DNA from: Chitinophagaceae bacterium
Lineage (GTDB): Bacteria > Bacteroidota > Bacteroidia > Chitinophagales > Chitinophagaceae
Direction: 5' to 3'
DNA length: 64,000 nucleotides
Assembly (NCBI GenBank): GCA_017307735.1
Contig: JAFKGR010000020.1
Coordinates: 1-64,000, forward strand
How positions within the stretch are numbered: the first letter of the stretch is position 1; each line of letters begins with the position of its first letter. The notes under the pieces were generated by a model. That model had not been told where the DNA came from, searched no databases, and saw nothing but the letters and a program-made list of their open reading frames with translations. Of the stretch, positions 37,866 through 47,059 are shown piece after piece. Made by a program: the position numbers and the translations under genes.

Positions 37866-38561
37866 ATGCTTATAGAAATTAAAAACCTCAAAAAAATATA
37901 CAATCAAAAAACGGTTGTGGACATTCCGTCGTTATCTATTAATGAAGGTGAGTTGATTGGACTCGTAGGAAATAACGGAGCCGGCAAGACCACTCTTTTC
38001 AGGTTATTTCTGAATTTAATCAGAGCCGACGATGGAGTTGTATTGTCCAAAGGAAATGATGTTTCCAAAGATGACAATTGGAAATCTTACACCGGATCTT
38101 ATCTCGATGAAGGATTCCTGATTGATTACCTGACACCCGAAGAGTATTTTCAATTCATTGCAGAAATCAATAACATTTCTCAATCAACTCTTGTTGAAAG
38201 AATCAAACCTTTCAAAGAAATATTCAATGATGAAGTTCTCAATAAAGGCAAATACATCCGTGACCTGAGCAAGGGAAATAAAAACAAAGTCGGTATTGCA
38301 GCGGCTATGCTGATTCAACCCGAATTACTGATTCTTGATGAACCCTTTGCAAACCTGGATCCCACCACCCAAATACGCCTGAAAAAACTGATTTCAGAAA
38401 TCAAAGCAAGGGATGTTACCATCATCATCAGCAGCCACGACCTCAACCACGTTACAGAGGTATGTGATCGCATTATTCTTCTCGAAAAAGGAATCGTTAT
38501 CAAAGATTCTGAAAAGACAGAAGGTACATTGAAGGAATTGGAAAATTATTTTACGGTATAA
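37866..38561 (+). CDS. ABC transporter ATP-binding protein
   Basis: A 231-residue ABC ATPase. Walker A is GNNGAGKTT at about 35-43. Walker B is LLILDEPFANLDP, and a switch His follows in SSHDLNH. The signature reads LSKGNKNKV instead of LSGGQ, a deviation also seen in other ABC-2 exporter ATPases. It powers the DUF5687 permease encoded just upstream. The start codon overlaps the permease's end region with a four-base gap. Confidence 0.9.
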   Translation: MLIEIKNLKKIYNQKTVVDIPSLSINEGELIGLVGNNGAGKTTLFRLFLNLIRADDGVVLSKGNDVSKDDNWKSYTGSYLDEGFLIDYLTPEEYFQFIAEINNISQSTLVERIKPFKEIFNDEVLNKGKYIRDLSKGNKNKVGIAAAMLIQPELLILDEPFANLDPTTQIRLKKLISEIKARDVTIIISSHDLNHVTEVCDRIILLEKGIVIKDSEKTEGTLKELENYFTV

Positions 38562-38640
38562 GCAAAACAATTGGCCTTATTTTCTTTAAATAATCAACTT
38601 CCTTTTTTACTTTTTAAATTGCAGCAACACGCTTGAGATT

Positions 38641-39738
38641 TTGGCAATACCTCTTCGCATCGACAACATCCAATTGACAGGATACAAAAATTATTCTGAA
38701 GCTGCATTTCAGTTTAATGAACGGCTTATCGGCATTTGTGGAAATAATGGCAAGGGCAAAACCAATTTGCTGGATGCTATTTATTACCTGTGTTTTACAA
38801 AAAGTTATTTTACCAGATTGGAAAATCTCAACATTCAATTTCAAAAAGAGGGATTCAGGCTGGAAGGTGTTTTCTATTCCAACGATACAACTTCCAACAA
38901 AGTGGTTTGTATTTACAGGCCCGGAAAGGGAAAAGAAATTTATCATAACGAATTGGCCTATGAAAAGTTTTCAAAACACATCGGCAAATTCCCTGCGGTT
39001 CTTATCGCTCCCAACGACAGTGCACTGATCACCGGCGGCAGTGAAGAAAGAAGAAAATACCTGGATACACTTCTTTCTCAAATCGACAATGACTACCTGA
39101 ATCAACTGATTGTTTATACAAAATTACTGACCGAACGGAATGCTTTATTAAAATCAGAAGAAGCAAAATTTGAAACGGAAAATTTAGTTTTGCAAAGCAT
39201 TGATGAACGGTTGATTCCAGTTGCAGAAACCCTGCACAGGTACCGGACAGCATTTTGCAAAAAACTTTTTCCCCGGATTTCTGCATTTTATAATCAGATT
39301 TCCGGTTCTGACGAAACCATCCAAATCCGTTATGAGAGCCAACTTTCTGAAAACCTTATCCGCAATCTTTTAAAGAAAAATCTTCACAGAGATCGGCTGC
39401 TGCAACGAACTACCGCAGGCATTCATAAAGACGATATTTTATTTGAATTCAATTCGAACCCGTTTAAAAATATTGCTTCGCAAGGCCAGAGAAAAAGCCT
39501 TTTGTTTGCCTGTCGCCTGGCAGAATTGGAAATTCTCAAAAATGAAATTGGAATCAATCCATTGTTGCTCCTCGATGATGTTTTTGAAAAACTGGATAAA
39601 AAAAGAATCAGGAATTTATTGGAATATATCTGCAACCAGAATAAAAGCCAGGTTTTTATTACCGACACAGATTCTTCGCGGTTGAAAGAGGCCATTTCTG
39701 AATTGGGAAAAATTATTCAGATTATCCAATTGGATTAA
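38641..39738 (+). CDS. recF: DNA replication and repair protein RecF
   Basis: A 365-residue SMC-like ATPase with Walker A GNNGKGKTN near 34-42, the signature region around ASQGQRKSLLFACRLAE, and Walker B LLLLDDVFEKLD. RecF helps RecO and RecR load RecA at gaps in DNA. The start is a TTG at 38641, five residues ahead of the typical first strand LRIDNIQL. No ATG is available nearby. The next gene, a DUF721/DciA-like gene, starts 18 bases after the recF stop. Confidence 0.92.
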   Translation: MAIPLRIDNIQLTGYKNYSEAAFQFNERLIGICGNNGKGKTNLLDAIYYLCFTKSYFTRLENLNIQFQKEGFRLEGVFYSNDTTSNKVVCIYRPGKGKEIYHNELAYEKFSKHIGKFPAVLIAPNDSALITGGSEERRKYLDTLLSQIDNDYLNQLIVYTKLLTERNALLKSEEAKFETENLVLQSIDERLIPVAETLHRYRTAFCKKLFPRISAFYNQISGSDETIQIRYESQLSENLIRNLLKKNLHRDRLLQRTTAGIHKDDILFEFNSNPFKNIASQGQRKSLLFACRLAELEILKNEIGINPLLLLDDVFEKLDKKRIRNLLEYICNQNKSQVFITDTDSSRLKEAISELGKIIQIIQLD

Positions 39739-39756
39739 CTGGTGTACCTTTAATTC

Positions 39757-40035
39757 ATGGAAATTTCATTAGGAGAAGCCATTTCTCAATTTCTCGACAA
39801 AAGCAGGTTGAAAGGAGGTATTCAATCCCTACAGATAAAAGATATCTGGGAAAATATCATGGGTAAAACGATCAGCAATTATACAAAGGATTTAAAAATT
39901 GTCAAGAGCACCTTATACATTGAAACAGATGTGGCCCCCCTCAAAAATGAACTACTTTATCAAAAGGAAAAAATTATTGAAAGGGTTAACGAACATTTTG
40001 GTAAAAAAGTGATTGAAGACGTAGTGATAAAGTAA
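39757..40035 (+). CDS. DUF721/DciA-like protein
   Basis: A 92-residue protein matching DUF721 (DciA), with the I-W-E-x-I-M-G-x-x-I-x-x-x-T segment near 30-45 and the L-x-I-E/T...L-K-x-E-L pattern near 62-78. In bacteria lacking DnaC, DciA loads the DnaB replicative helicase. A TACCTTTA element (one mismatch to the -7 consensus) lies only four bases upstream of the ATG. It is probably transcribed with recF. Convergent with pspC. Confidence 0.82.
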   Translation: MEISLGEAISQFLDKSRLKGGIQSLQIKDIWENIMGKTISNYTKDLKIVKSTLYIETDVAPLKNELLYQKEKIIERVNEHFGKKVIEDVVIK

Positions 40036-40056
40036 ATTCTAAAAATCTTTATTACG

Positions 40057-40278
40057 CTACATATATCGAATCGGATTTCTTCTGCTAAAACGGATATAGT
40101 TTTTGATGTTAAGCCAAAAGGCGAGAAAGAGATAAAAAATTACAGGTGACCCAAGTGTCAGAAAAGAAATATAGATAAAATAACGGCGGATAACTGATGT
40201 TGCTACGCCCATCCGTTCGCCAATGGCAGTACAAACACCGAAAACCTGCCATTCAATAAAACCTTTGAACCTGTTCAT
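40057..40278 (-). CDS. PspC-domain membrane protein
   Basis: A 73-residue single-domain protein. The opening MNRFKGFIEWQVFGVCTAIGERMGV and the single hydrophobic segment at about 32-54 match the PspC domain. The full-length family protein is a partner of the phage-shock response, but such short Bacteroidota copies have no defined function. It is convergent with the DciA-like gene. Confidence 0.8.
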   Translation of the reverse strand: MNRFKGFIEWQVFGVCTAIGERMGVATSVIRRYFIYISFLTLGSPVIFYLFLAFWLNIKNYIRFSRRNPIRYM

Positions 40279-40287
40279 ATTTAAATT

Positions 40288-40656
40288 TTATTGTTCAATT
40301 TTTTGAAGCCCGTCTTCAGGAAACGCCATTTTCCTCATCTCACAATCATCCTTAACGGCGGATAAAAATAATTTATTTTCCTTAATACGAAAATCGTAGG
40401 CAGCCTCGGTATCGTAATAGCACGGGCTAATTCCAAATAATTTAACGTAATAAATAGTGTCGCCGCTGACCCTGTATTTCATGGATTCCAGCACATCCCC
40501 GTTTTCGCTTAAAAGATTCATACTGTCTTTCGAAAAAACCAGGATACATTCCGCCGGGTCAGGCACATTAAAAGTTCCTTTCCATCGGGTATCGTTAAAC
40601 TGGCCATAAGACAATGCAGAGGCAGCCATCAAAAGAAAAAATAAAAGGAGTTTCAT
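40288..40656 (-). CDS. small exported beta-rich protein
   Basis: A 122-residue protein with a signal peptide at 1-19. The mature chain opens with W-K-G-x-F and alternates short strands, which suggests a lipocalin-like or small beta-barrel fold. It has three Cys residues. No specific family was recognised. It ends nine bases before the pspC start, so the two may be one unit on the minus strand. Confidence 0.6.
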   Translation of the reverse strand: MKLLLFFLLMAASALSYGQFNDTRWKGTFNVPDPAECILVFSKDSMNLLSENGDVLESMKYRVSGDTIYYVKLFGISPCYYDTEAAYDFRIKENKLFLSAVKDDCEMRKMAFPEDGLQKIEQ

Positions 40657-40709
40657 TTTAAAAATTTAGATGAAAAATAAGCACTATGAAATTAATCAGA
40701 AAATTAATT

Positions 40710-42011
40710 TTAATCCTGAACTGTTTTTCTGAGTATCGCATTTCCAATGGTGCATTCCAGGCAACGCTTTTCATCGCAATAATTATTTTTCAAATGAATC
40801 AATGCCTGAGAGTCTGATGCATTTTCGTTTTTTACGTTCAGAGATTCGAACCCCCGTGTTATTTTATTTTTTTCGGGTGATAATCCCTCCAGCCAGTTCA
40901 AAGCCTTTTCTTTAAAACTCTCATCTCTATTATAAACACCATAGGCAAACATGATGGGGCAAATGGTGTTAATGATCATATTTTCCATCATTTGCCGGCC
41001 TAATGTTTTTTCTTTTTTTTCTTCACTGCTCTCATCGTCGAGACGGTAATGATAAAGCCAATAATCATTGGGCGATACTTTCAGAAGTTCAAAAAGTTCT
41101 TTCACATTATCCAGATCTTTCACATAGCTAAAGAGATGATTGCTTTTAATGATGAGCGAAGAAAGTTGTGCAAGACGAATCGTCGGGAAATTTGCAGGCC
41201 TCATCCGGCCAAAGAAAAGTGAGCCATCCACTTCAGTGAGGTCATACTTTTTTTTGTAAAAACGATATTCCTTTTGAAGTAACAAAGGGTATTTCCCGAC
41301 AAAGTTTTCATTGAGTTGGTCTGCCTGGCCGAGGAGCATTGCCTCAATAGTGATTTGCTGATCCTTGTGGCGTGCAAGAATTTTTTGAGGAATGGTTTCT
41401 GCTATTTTTTGAAAAATTTCTCCATTGATTTTACCTCCAAAATTCGATGCTGTCATTCTCCACATAGTCTCATCCCAATGAACCCGGGTTTGTCCGAGTA
41501 TTTCAAAAACCTTTTTTGTTTTGTATTCCAGTCTTTCAGCAGATAATCTGGATTTCCATGCGGTCCATTTAATTTCAGGCACCTGATCCAAAAACTTTTC
41601 GCACGCGATAAAAAACCCATTTTGTTTTTTTTCATTATCCAAAAGCTGTCTGTACCTCTCCAACAGAAGTTTTGCTACCCTGCTTTTCAATTCGAACGTT
41701 GGTAAAATTTGTCCGTTTATGTCATAGACATCTTCATCATGTTCCCAAACGACATGAAGAATGACATTCTTATAATTTACATCTTTCTGATGATTGTGCT
41801 GATTCCACTGTTTCGAAAAAACATGCAGCTCCACATTTCCCACCCAAACCGTATCATTGATCTGAATTCTTGCATCCAAAAAATCCGGCCCCTGGTCAAA
41901 GTTTTGTTTTCCCTGATAAAGAATTTTCAGCGAATCACCTTCGACTGTTTTCAGTTCATGATTGTTGTAATATCTGAACTTCCAAATATACTGCAGCAAG
42001 TCTTCTTTCAT
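40710..42011 (-). CDS. DUF2851 family protein
   Basis: The start is set at the ATG at 42011, giving 433 residues; the 22 upstream codons in frame do not resemble the family. The opening MKEDLLQYIWKFRYY, the segment GQNFDQGPDFLDARIQI-like near 30-50, the WVGNVELHV strand and the C-terminal cluster CDEKRCLECTIGNAIL are characteristic of DUF2851 proteins of Bacteroidota. The C-terminal Cys residues suggest a bound metal. The biochemical role is unknown. No signal peptide is visible. Confidence 0.82.
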   Translation of the reverse strand: MKEDLLQYIWKFRYYNNHELKTVEGDSLKILYQGKQNFDQGPDFLDARIQINDTVWVGNVELHVFSKQWNQHNHQKDVNYKNVILHVVWEHDEDVYDINGQILPTFELKSRVAKLLLERYRQLLDNEKKQNGFFIACEKFLDQVPEIKWTAWKSRLSAERLEYKTKKVFEILGQTRVHWDETMWRMTASNFGGKINGEIFQKIAETIPQKILARHKDQQITIEAMLLGQADQLNENFVGKYPLLLQKEYRFYKKKYDLTEVDGSLFFGRMRPANFPTIRLAQLSSLIIKSNHLFSYVKDLDNVKELFELLKVSPNDYWLYHYRLDDESSEEKKEKTLGRQMMENMIINTICPIMFAYGVYNRDESFKEKALNWLEGLSPEKNKITRGFESLNVKNENASDSQALIHLKNNYCDEKRCLECTIGNAILRKTVQD

Positions 42012-42149
42012 ACGCAGCCGATTGTGGTCAGGAAGATACAAATTAAATCTGCATTCCGGAAAATAATCTCTTCTCACATTTTCATTACATCATTCCATAA
42101 AATCAAATAGCAAAACGAAATAACTGAAATCACAGTTTATTCCGGAAAA

Positions 42150-42175
42150 GAAAAAGGCGCTCAAGAGAGCGCCAT
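42150..42175 (-). terminator. terminator of the DUF6600 lipoprotein gene
   Basis: A seven-base stem, GGCGCTC with GAGCGCC, around an AAGA loop at 42156-42173, followed on the minus strand by TTTTTCTTTT. It lies just after the stop at 42197. Confidence 0.8.
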
Positions 42176-42196
42176 AAACTGAAAAACCTTCCCACT

Positions 42197-43645
42197 TTAA
42201 AACTTTCTTGCTGGCCTGTCTGCCGATTTCTTTTCCAAAGTCCTTTCCTGCCGTATTGCCTGTCTTGTTTCCTGCCTCATTACCCTGGGTTCAGAAATCC
42301 TCTGTGGTTGCCTTTGTGGCTGTCTTTCCATTCTCTCAACTTGTTTTTCTTCCTGATTATTCTGAGGCTTCATTTGCCTTTGCGGAACAGGCCCCATTTG
42401 CCTCAATTCCGGATTATTTCTCCTCCAATTATTATAGGAACCATCATCTGCAGGTGTAAATTCTCTTTTCGGAAGATTGTTGCCGGGCTGAACCTGGACA
42501 GGGTTCCCGGGAATTTGAGCTGAACGGTTGCTTTGAGGTTCCATCTGTCTTTGTGGAACAGACTGCATCGGCCTTACTTCAGGATTATTTCTCTGTGAAT
42601 TATTATAAACACCATCGTTGGCCGGAGTAAATTCTCTTCGCGGCAGATTGTTGCTCCGCTGAACCTGTTCCGGATTCACCGGAGTTTGCAATGAACGATT
42701 ATTTTGAGTTTCCTGAAATTCCCTCTTGTTTGCATCAGTTGGATTTACAGCACTTCTGTCCACTGTTTGTTGCGACTGATTTCTTCCTGAACCCATATCA
42801 ATTCCATTGTTTTGGAATTCATTTCCATTATTTTGCTGAGGCCTGTTGAATTCTCTTATTGGAGCAGTGGCTACATTCGCTGGTCTGATGTTTGAATTAT
42901 CCGATTGCCTTACTGCCGGCCTGTACATGGCGATCTGATTTCTTGTCAATTCCGGATTTCCCGGCGTATTCCTATCCACAATTCTGACCGGAGCTATTCT
43001 TTGATTTGTTTGTCTTTCCACATCCATTACCCTCGGCCCGGAATAATACCTGTTGCGCGAATCACCATAATAATTATTGATGATAGTTGTATTATTTATG
43101 ATGGTCTTATTATAAGAACGATTCACAAAATAATGGCCCATTCTTGGGCTGTTAATATATCTTGATGGTACAAAGAACCAGTTTGCAGCCGGGATGGCGC
43201 CAAAGGAAATATTAATAGACATTCCTACACCCAATGGAGCCCAGCCATAATATCCTCCCCCACCTCTCCAGGCCACCCAGGCAGGTGCCCATTGATAACC
43301 GGGAACCCAGAGCCATCCATAGGCCGGTTCAAACATCCATCTTCCATAGTGGAATGGTGCCCAACCCCAATTGTAACCTGAAACCCACGTCCAGCCAACC
43401 TGCGTATAAATCCAATGCCCATTTGAATAATAAGGACGGAATCCGGTTTCATAAGGTGCCCAAACGTAACCATATCCCGGATAATTAAACCAATTTCCGT
43501 AGGGGCTTAATTCATCATAAAATTGCTGATAGGTTACTCCGTCTGATGGAGGCTCATAATAAGACTGGGCAAAATTCTTATTCGTTGTGCACGATGTCAG
43601 GATTGCCAGAAATCCTGCAATCAATATGATGTATGTTTTTTTCAT
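42197..43645 (-). CDS. DUF6600/YXWGXW-repeat lipoprotein with duplicated C-terminal unit
   Basis: With the start at the ATG at 43645 the protein has 482 residues; the frame opens four codons earlier. The lipobox LTSC puts the lipid on Cys19. Residues about 28-175 carry Trp/Tyr/Gly repeats such as YGNWFNYPGYGYVWAP and YGWLWVPGYQWAPAWVAW, which match DUF6600/YXWGXW surface proteins. The rest is Asn/Gln/Pro/Arg-rich and unstructured, with a tandem 57-residue duplication at 42359-42700. A basic tail ends the chain. It is probably a cell-surface lipoprotein. Function unknown. Confidence 0.8.
   Translation of the reverse strand: MKKTYIILIAGFLAILTSCTTNKNFAQSYYEPPSDGVTYQQFYDELSPYGNWFNYPGYGYVWAPYETGFRPYYSNGHWIYTQVGWTWVSGYNWGWAPFHYGRWMFEPAYGWLWVPGYQWAPAWVAWRGGGGYYGWAPLGVGMSINISFGAIPAANWFFVPSRYINSPRMGHYFVNRSYNKTIINNTTIINNYYGDSRNRYYSGPRVMDVERQTNQRIAPVRIVDRNTPGNPELTRNQIAMYRPAVRQSDNSNIRPANVATAPIREFNRPQQNNGNEFQNNGIDMGSGRNQSQQTVDRSAVNPTDANKREFQETQNNRSLQTPVNPEQVQRSNNLPRREFTPANDGVYNNSQRNNPEVRPMQSVPQRQMEPQSNRSAQIPGNPVQVQPGNNLPKREFTPADDGSYNNWRRNNPELRQMGPVPQRQMKPQNNQEEKQVERMERQPQRQPQRISEPRVMRQETRQAIRQERTLEKKSADRPARKF
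42359..42700 (-). repeat. tandem 57-residue coding repeat (two units of 171 bases)
   Basis: Unit 1 spans 42700-42530 and unit 2 spans 42529-42359 on the minus strand. Each begins with Asn-Arg-Ser and contains NNLP-x-REFTPA-x-DG, YNN and RNNPE blocks, and ends with VPQRQM-x-PQ. About two thirds of residues are identical, which indicates a fairly old in-frame duplication. Confidence 0.85.
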
Positions 43646-43797
43646 TGTATTCTGCATTTGCTTCTTTAAGACGCTAAAATCATGGCAGAGTTCAGGTAAT
43701 CAAAGTGATTTAACGGTTTATTAACCGGCAGTTTTTTCAGTAAAAACTGATTAAAAAACTGCTTTCAAAAATGATTAGGAAAAAAGATTTTTTAAGG

Positions 43798-43805
43798 TAG
43801 ATTTG
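43798..43805 (+). promoter_or_regulatory. -7 element TAGATTTG of the tRNA-Leu gene
   Basis: Full match to TAnnTTTG ending eight bases before the mature tRNA 5' end, so transcription would start at or just before the tRNA. A -33 TTG is not evident. Confidence 0.55.
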
Positions 43806-43813
43806 CAGCCCCT

Positions 43814-43902
43814 GCGGAGGTGGCGAAATTGGTAGACGCACTACTTTGAGGTGGTAGCGCCTTTAATCGGGCGTGGGAGTTCGAATCTCCTCTTCCGCAC
43901 CA
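43814..43902 (+). tRNA. tRNA-Leu (anticodon GAG)
   Basis: A complete class II tRNA. The acceptor stem GCGGAGG pairs with CTTCCGC through six Watson-Crick pairs and one G-U pair. The D arm has AAATTGGTAGAC. The anticodon stem CTACT/GGTAG holds the loop TTGAGGT with anticodon GAG at 43848-43850. A long variable arm (CGCC...GGGCG) and the T arm GGGAG-TTCGAAT-CTCCT follow. Discriminator A is followed by an encoded CCA at 43900-43902. A -7 promoter element lies directly upstream and a terminator directly downstream, so it is a single-gene unit. Confidence 0.97.
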
Positions 43903-43907
43903 ACCAT

Positions 43908-43936
43908 AAAGCCCGCGAATCTTTCCGGGCTTTTAT
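43908..43936 (+). terminator. terminator of tRNA-Leu
   Basis: AAAGCCCG (43908-43915) pairs with CGGGCTTT (43926-43933) around a ten-base loop, followed by a T-rich stretch. It starts six bases after the tRNA. Confidence 0.85.
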
Positions 43937-44028
43937 ATTTTCCTTATTTATTCAGGGTTTGCTTTAAACCTTTCTGATGAAGTTAAAAATTGCAGACCTT
44001 TGCGACCTCTTTTTTAAACCTTTTTTAA

Positions 44029-44373
44029 ATGCAGATACAAGTATTGAAGTCAAAAATCCATCGGGCTGTTATTACAGAAGCCAACATTGATTATATCGGC
44101 AGCCTGACACTGGATGGTGATTTGATGGACGCAGCAGGGATGATGGAAAATGAAAAAGTTCAGATTGTCAATGTAAACAATGGTGAAAGGCTCGAGACTT
44201 ATTTAATAAGAGGAGTGCCTGGCAGCGGCGTTTGTTGTTTAAATGGCCCTGCTGCCCGCAGGGGTATGGTGGGTGATATTGTCATCATCATTTCCTACGG
44301 AATTCTAACCATAGAAGAAGCTCAGCAATATTCTCCCAGGATCGTTTATCCCAAAGCAGGAAATAAACTTTAG
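44029..44373 (+). CDS. panD: aspartate 1-decarboxylase
   Basis: A 114-residue pyruvoyl enzyme of normal size. The self-cleavage site Gly24-Ser25 lies in YIGSLTLD, and Ser25 becomes the pyruvoyl group. Further family features are HRA near 11-13, VNNGERLETY near 49-58, and LNGPAARRGMVGD near 71-83. It makes beta-alanine from aspartate for pantothenate and coenzyme A synthesis. Other pan genes are not in the window. It lies just after tRNA-Leu and is convergent with priA. Confidence 0.95.
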   Translation: MQIQVLKSKIHRAVITEANIDYIGSLTLDGDLMDAAGMMENEKVQIVNVNNGERLETYLIRGVPGSGVCCLNGPAARRGMVGDIVIIISYGILTIEEAQQYSPRIVYPKAGNKL

Positions 44374-44391
44374 ACCTGATTCGATCAATTC

Positions 44392-46863
44392 TTACAGCGG
44401 ATCAACATCTGCTACAATAGAAACATTCCGGAATTCCCTGATGGATTTTAAAAGATCTATCTGGTTTCTGATTACGGCTTTTTGCTGCTGAAGTTTATGC
44501 CTGTCGGGAGGAAGTTTAAGAGTTATATCTCTGAGATACTGATTCCTGATTCTTCCAATAACCGGAACAGCCGGGCCGAGTACATTCTTAAAATTTGCCT
44601 TTAATTGGGAGGCGAGCGATTCAGCAGCTTCGGCTGCCACATCAGCTTTCTTATGTTTTAAAGTGATTTGCAAGAGCCTGCTGAAAGGCGGATAAAAAAA
44701 CAAGTCGCGATAATGAAGTTCACTTTCGAAAAACGATTCATAATTGTGATGTTTTACCCAGAGCAATACCGGATGTTCGGTTTGGGTTGCCTGAATCAGA
44801 ACGGACGCATCACCGGCCTTTCTGCCTGCCCGCCCACTTACCTGCTCCATCAGTTGAAAAGCACGTTCATTTACTCTGAAATCTGCAAAATTGAGCAATC
44901 CATCCGCATCCAAAATCCCGATCAGCATTACATTTTCAAAATCAAGGCCCTTCACCACCATTTGAGTTCCTACCAAAATATCTATCCTTTGGTCTTCAAA
45001 TAACCGGATCAATTGGTCATGTGCATATTTCCCTCTCACGGCATCCACATCCATCCGCGCAATTTTTTCTGTGGGGAAATGCTCAACCAATTCCTCTTCC
45101 ACTTTTTCAGTACCGAAATTTTTTTCAAGCCAGTTGGTACTTCCGCACGCGGGGCATTGCACCATTCGGGAATACACCGTTCCGCAATAATGGCAATGCA
45201 ATTTGTTGGAAGATTTGTGAAGGGTAAGACTCACATCACACTGCGTACATTTTGGAATGTAACCACAAGTACCACAAATCAGAAAGGGGCTATATCCCCT
45301 TCTGTTCTGAAACAAAATGACCTGTTTGTGAGATTCAAGTGTGGTTTTCATTGCAGAAAGTAAAGCCGGCGAAAGCATCACTTTTCTTTTGCCCGGGTTC
45401 ATTACCGTTTTAAGGTCGATAATTTTTATTTCCGGTAAAACAGCTTGGCCATACCGCTCATTCAACCTGACCAATGTATATTTCTCTTTTTTGACATTAT
45501 AAAAACTCTCAAGCGATGGGGTGGCCGTTCCCAAAATAACATTTGCCTTAAACAATGAAGCATAGTAAATAGCCGTGTCACGTGCATTGTACCTCGGGGC
45601 CGGATCCTGCTGTTTGAAGGATGAATCCTGCTCTTCATCAATAATCACAAGATTCAATTCGGTGAAGGGTAGAAAGAGCGCCGACCTTGCACCCACCACC
45701 ACATTCACTTCTTTATTTTTTACTTTATTCCAAATCTCAATTCGTTCCTTAGGGCTAAACTTCGAATGATAAATGGCCACATATCCGCCAAAATCTTTTT
45801 GAAGTTTTCTGATTATCTGTGAAGTAAGACTGATCTCCGGTAGAAGGTAAAGCGCTTGTTTTCCTTCTGAAATTATTTTTTCAATTTGCTTCATGTACAA
45901 CATGGTCTTACCGCTTCCGGTAACCCCATACAACAAACAAATTTTCTTTTGTTGAAAAGCTAATTCAATTTCCTTGTGTGCTTGTTGTTGCGATTCACTT
46001 AAAACAAAAGAGGAATGATTTATTTTTTGAAGAGCCGGCAACCTGTCGACCGGTTTCTTTTGCACATACAACACGTTTTTATCTGTCAACCCTTTCAGTT
46101 GTGCAACAGAAGCACCGGCTTTTTTAAGAAGTTCTTTTTGCGAAACCTCACCTTTTGTTTTTGAAAAATGGAGAAATGAAAGCAATAATTCCAATTGTTT
46201 GGGCGCCCTTGAAAGTGTATCCATAAGTTCATTCATGGATTGATCATTATCCAGTCCGGGATTCAGATAAACAAAATTTTCTATCTTTTCTTTATACACA
46301 GAATCCAATTCTTCAAATACAAAACATACTTTTTTATCGGAAAGTTTCCTGACCAATGGAAATACCTGAATCCGGTTCGATAAATCTTTTACCTCTGATA
46401 ATTTCAATTCTTTTTTTAAAAACAATGCTTCGGCAATGATATATTCCTCATCATTCAGGTCAGAAAAATCATCTCCATATTCTTCATTGAAATAAATAAT
46501 AGATTCACTGCTCAATTTAAGGTGCGACGGAAGTGCGGCATTCATCACTTCACCTTCACTGCACATATAATATTCACTCATCCAGTTCCACAACTGCAAC
46601 TGCTGTTCAAAAACGATCGGCTCGGTATCTATGACACTCAAAATATCCTTTGTCGGGAAAGAAGGTTTTTCAACAAAACGTTTAATAATACCCGAATACT
46701 TTTTTTGTTTACCAAATACAACCTCAACCCTGCACCCGACCATTACCTCGTTTTGTAAATTTTCAGGAATAGAATAAGTATAGGTAAATGGTAAGGCAAG
46801 CGGAAGAATTATTTCTGCATATTCTCTTCTTTCATCCGCAAAACCCATTTCGATATCATTCAT
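44392..46863 (-). CDS. priA: primosomal replication restart helicase PriA
   Basis: An 823-residue SF2 helicase of standard layout. An N-terminal DNA-binding region precedes Walker A GVTGSGKT near 315, a DEEQ box, and a zinc-binding segment with paired Cys residues (CGTCGYIPKCTQC, then CHYCG and CPACGS near 545-590). Motif V/VI follows, with GTQMVVKGLDFENV and QVSGRAGRKAG. PriA reloads the replisome at stalled forks. The gene is monocistronic and convergent with panD. Confidence 0.94.
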   Translation of the reverse strand: MNDIEMGFADERREYAEIILPLALPFTYTYSIPENLQNEVMVGCRVEVVFGKQKKYSGIIKRFVEKPSFPTKDILSVIDTEPIVFEQQLQLWNWMSEYYMCSEGEVMNAALPSHLKLSSESIIYFNEEYGDDFSDLNDEEYIIAEALFLKKELKLSEVKDLSNRIQVFPLVRKLSDKKVCFVFEELDSVYKEKIENFVYLNPGLDNDQSMNELMDTLSRAPKQLELLLSFLHFSKTKGEVSQKELLKKAGASVAQLKGLTDKNVLYVQKKPVDRLPALQKINHSSFVLSESQQQAHKEIELAFQQKKICLLYGVTGSGKTMLYMKQIEKIISEGKQALYLLPEISLTSQIIRKLQKDFGGYVAIYHSKFSPKERIEIWNKVKNKEVNVVVGARSALFLPFTELNLVIIDEEQDSSFKQQDPAPRYNARDTAIYYASLFKANVILGTATPSLESFYNVKKEKYTLVRLNERYGQAVLPEIKIIDLKTVMNPGKRKVMLSPALLSAMKTTLESHKQVILFQNRRGYSPFLICGTCGYIPKCTQCDVSLTLHKSSNKLHCHYCGTVYSRMVQCPACGSTNWLEKNFGTEKVEEELVEHFPTEKIARMDVDAVRGKYAHDQLIRLFEDQRIDILVGTQMVVKGLDFENVMLIGILDADGLLNFADFRVNERAFQLMEQVSGRAGRKAGDASVLIQATQTEHPVLLWVKHHNYESFFESELHYRDLFFYPPFSRLLQITLKHKKADVAAEAAESLASQLKANFKNVLGPAVPVIGRIRNQYLRDITLKLPPDRHKLQQQKAVIRNQIDLLKSIREFRNVSIVADVDPL

Positions 46864-47059
46864 TCCTGCAAATTTAAATCACATTCAAAGTGTCATTGAT
46901 AAATATAATACAAAGGACATGAAACAAATTTTTAAGGAGACCTGAATATTCCGAAAGAAGGGAAGGAAAGCCATTCTTTCCGAGAATGTCAAATCTTTTC
47001 ATGAAATCATTTTTCAGAAAATTCAAATATAAACAGGATCAAAAGGCAAAAGGAATCTT

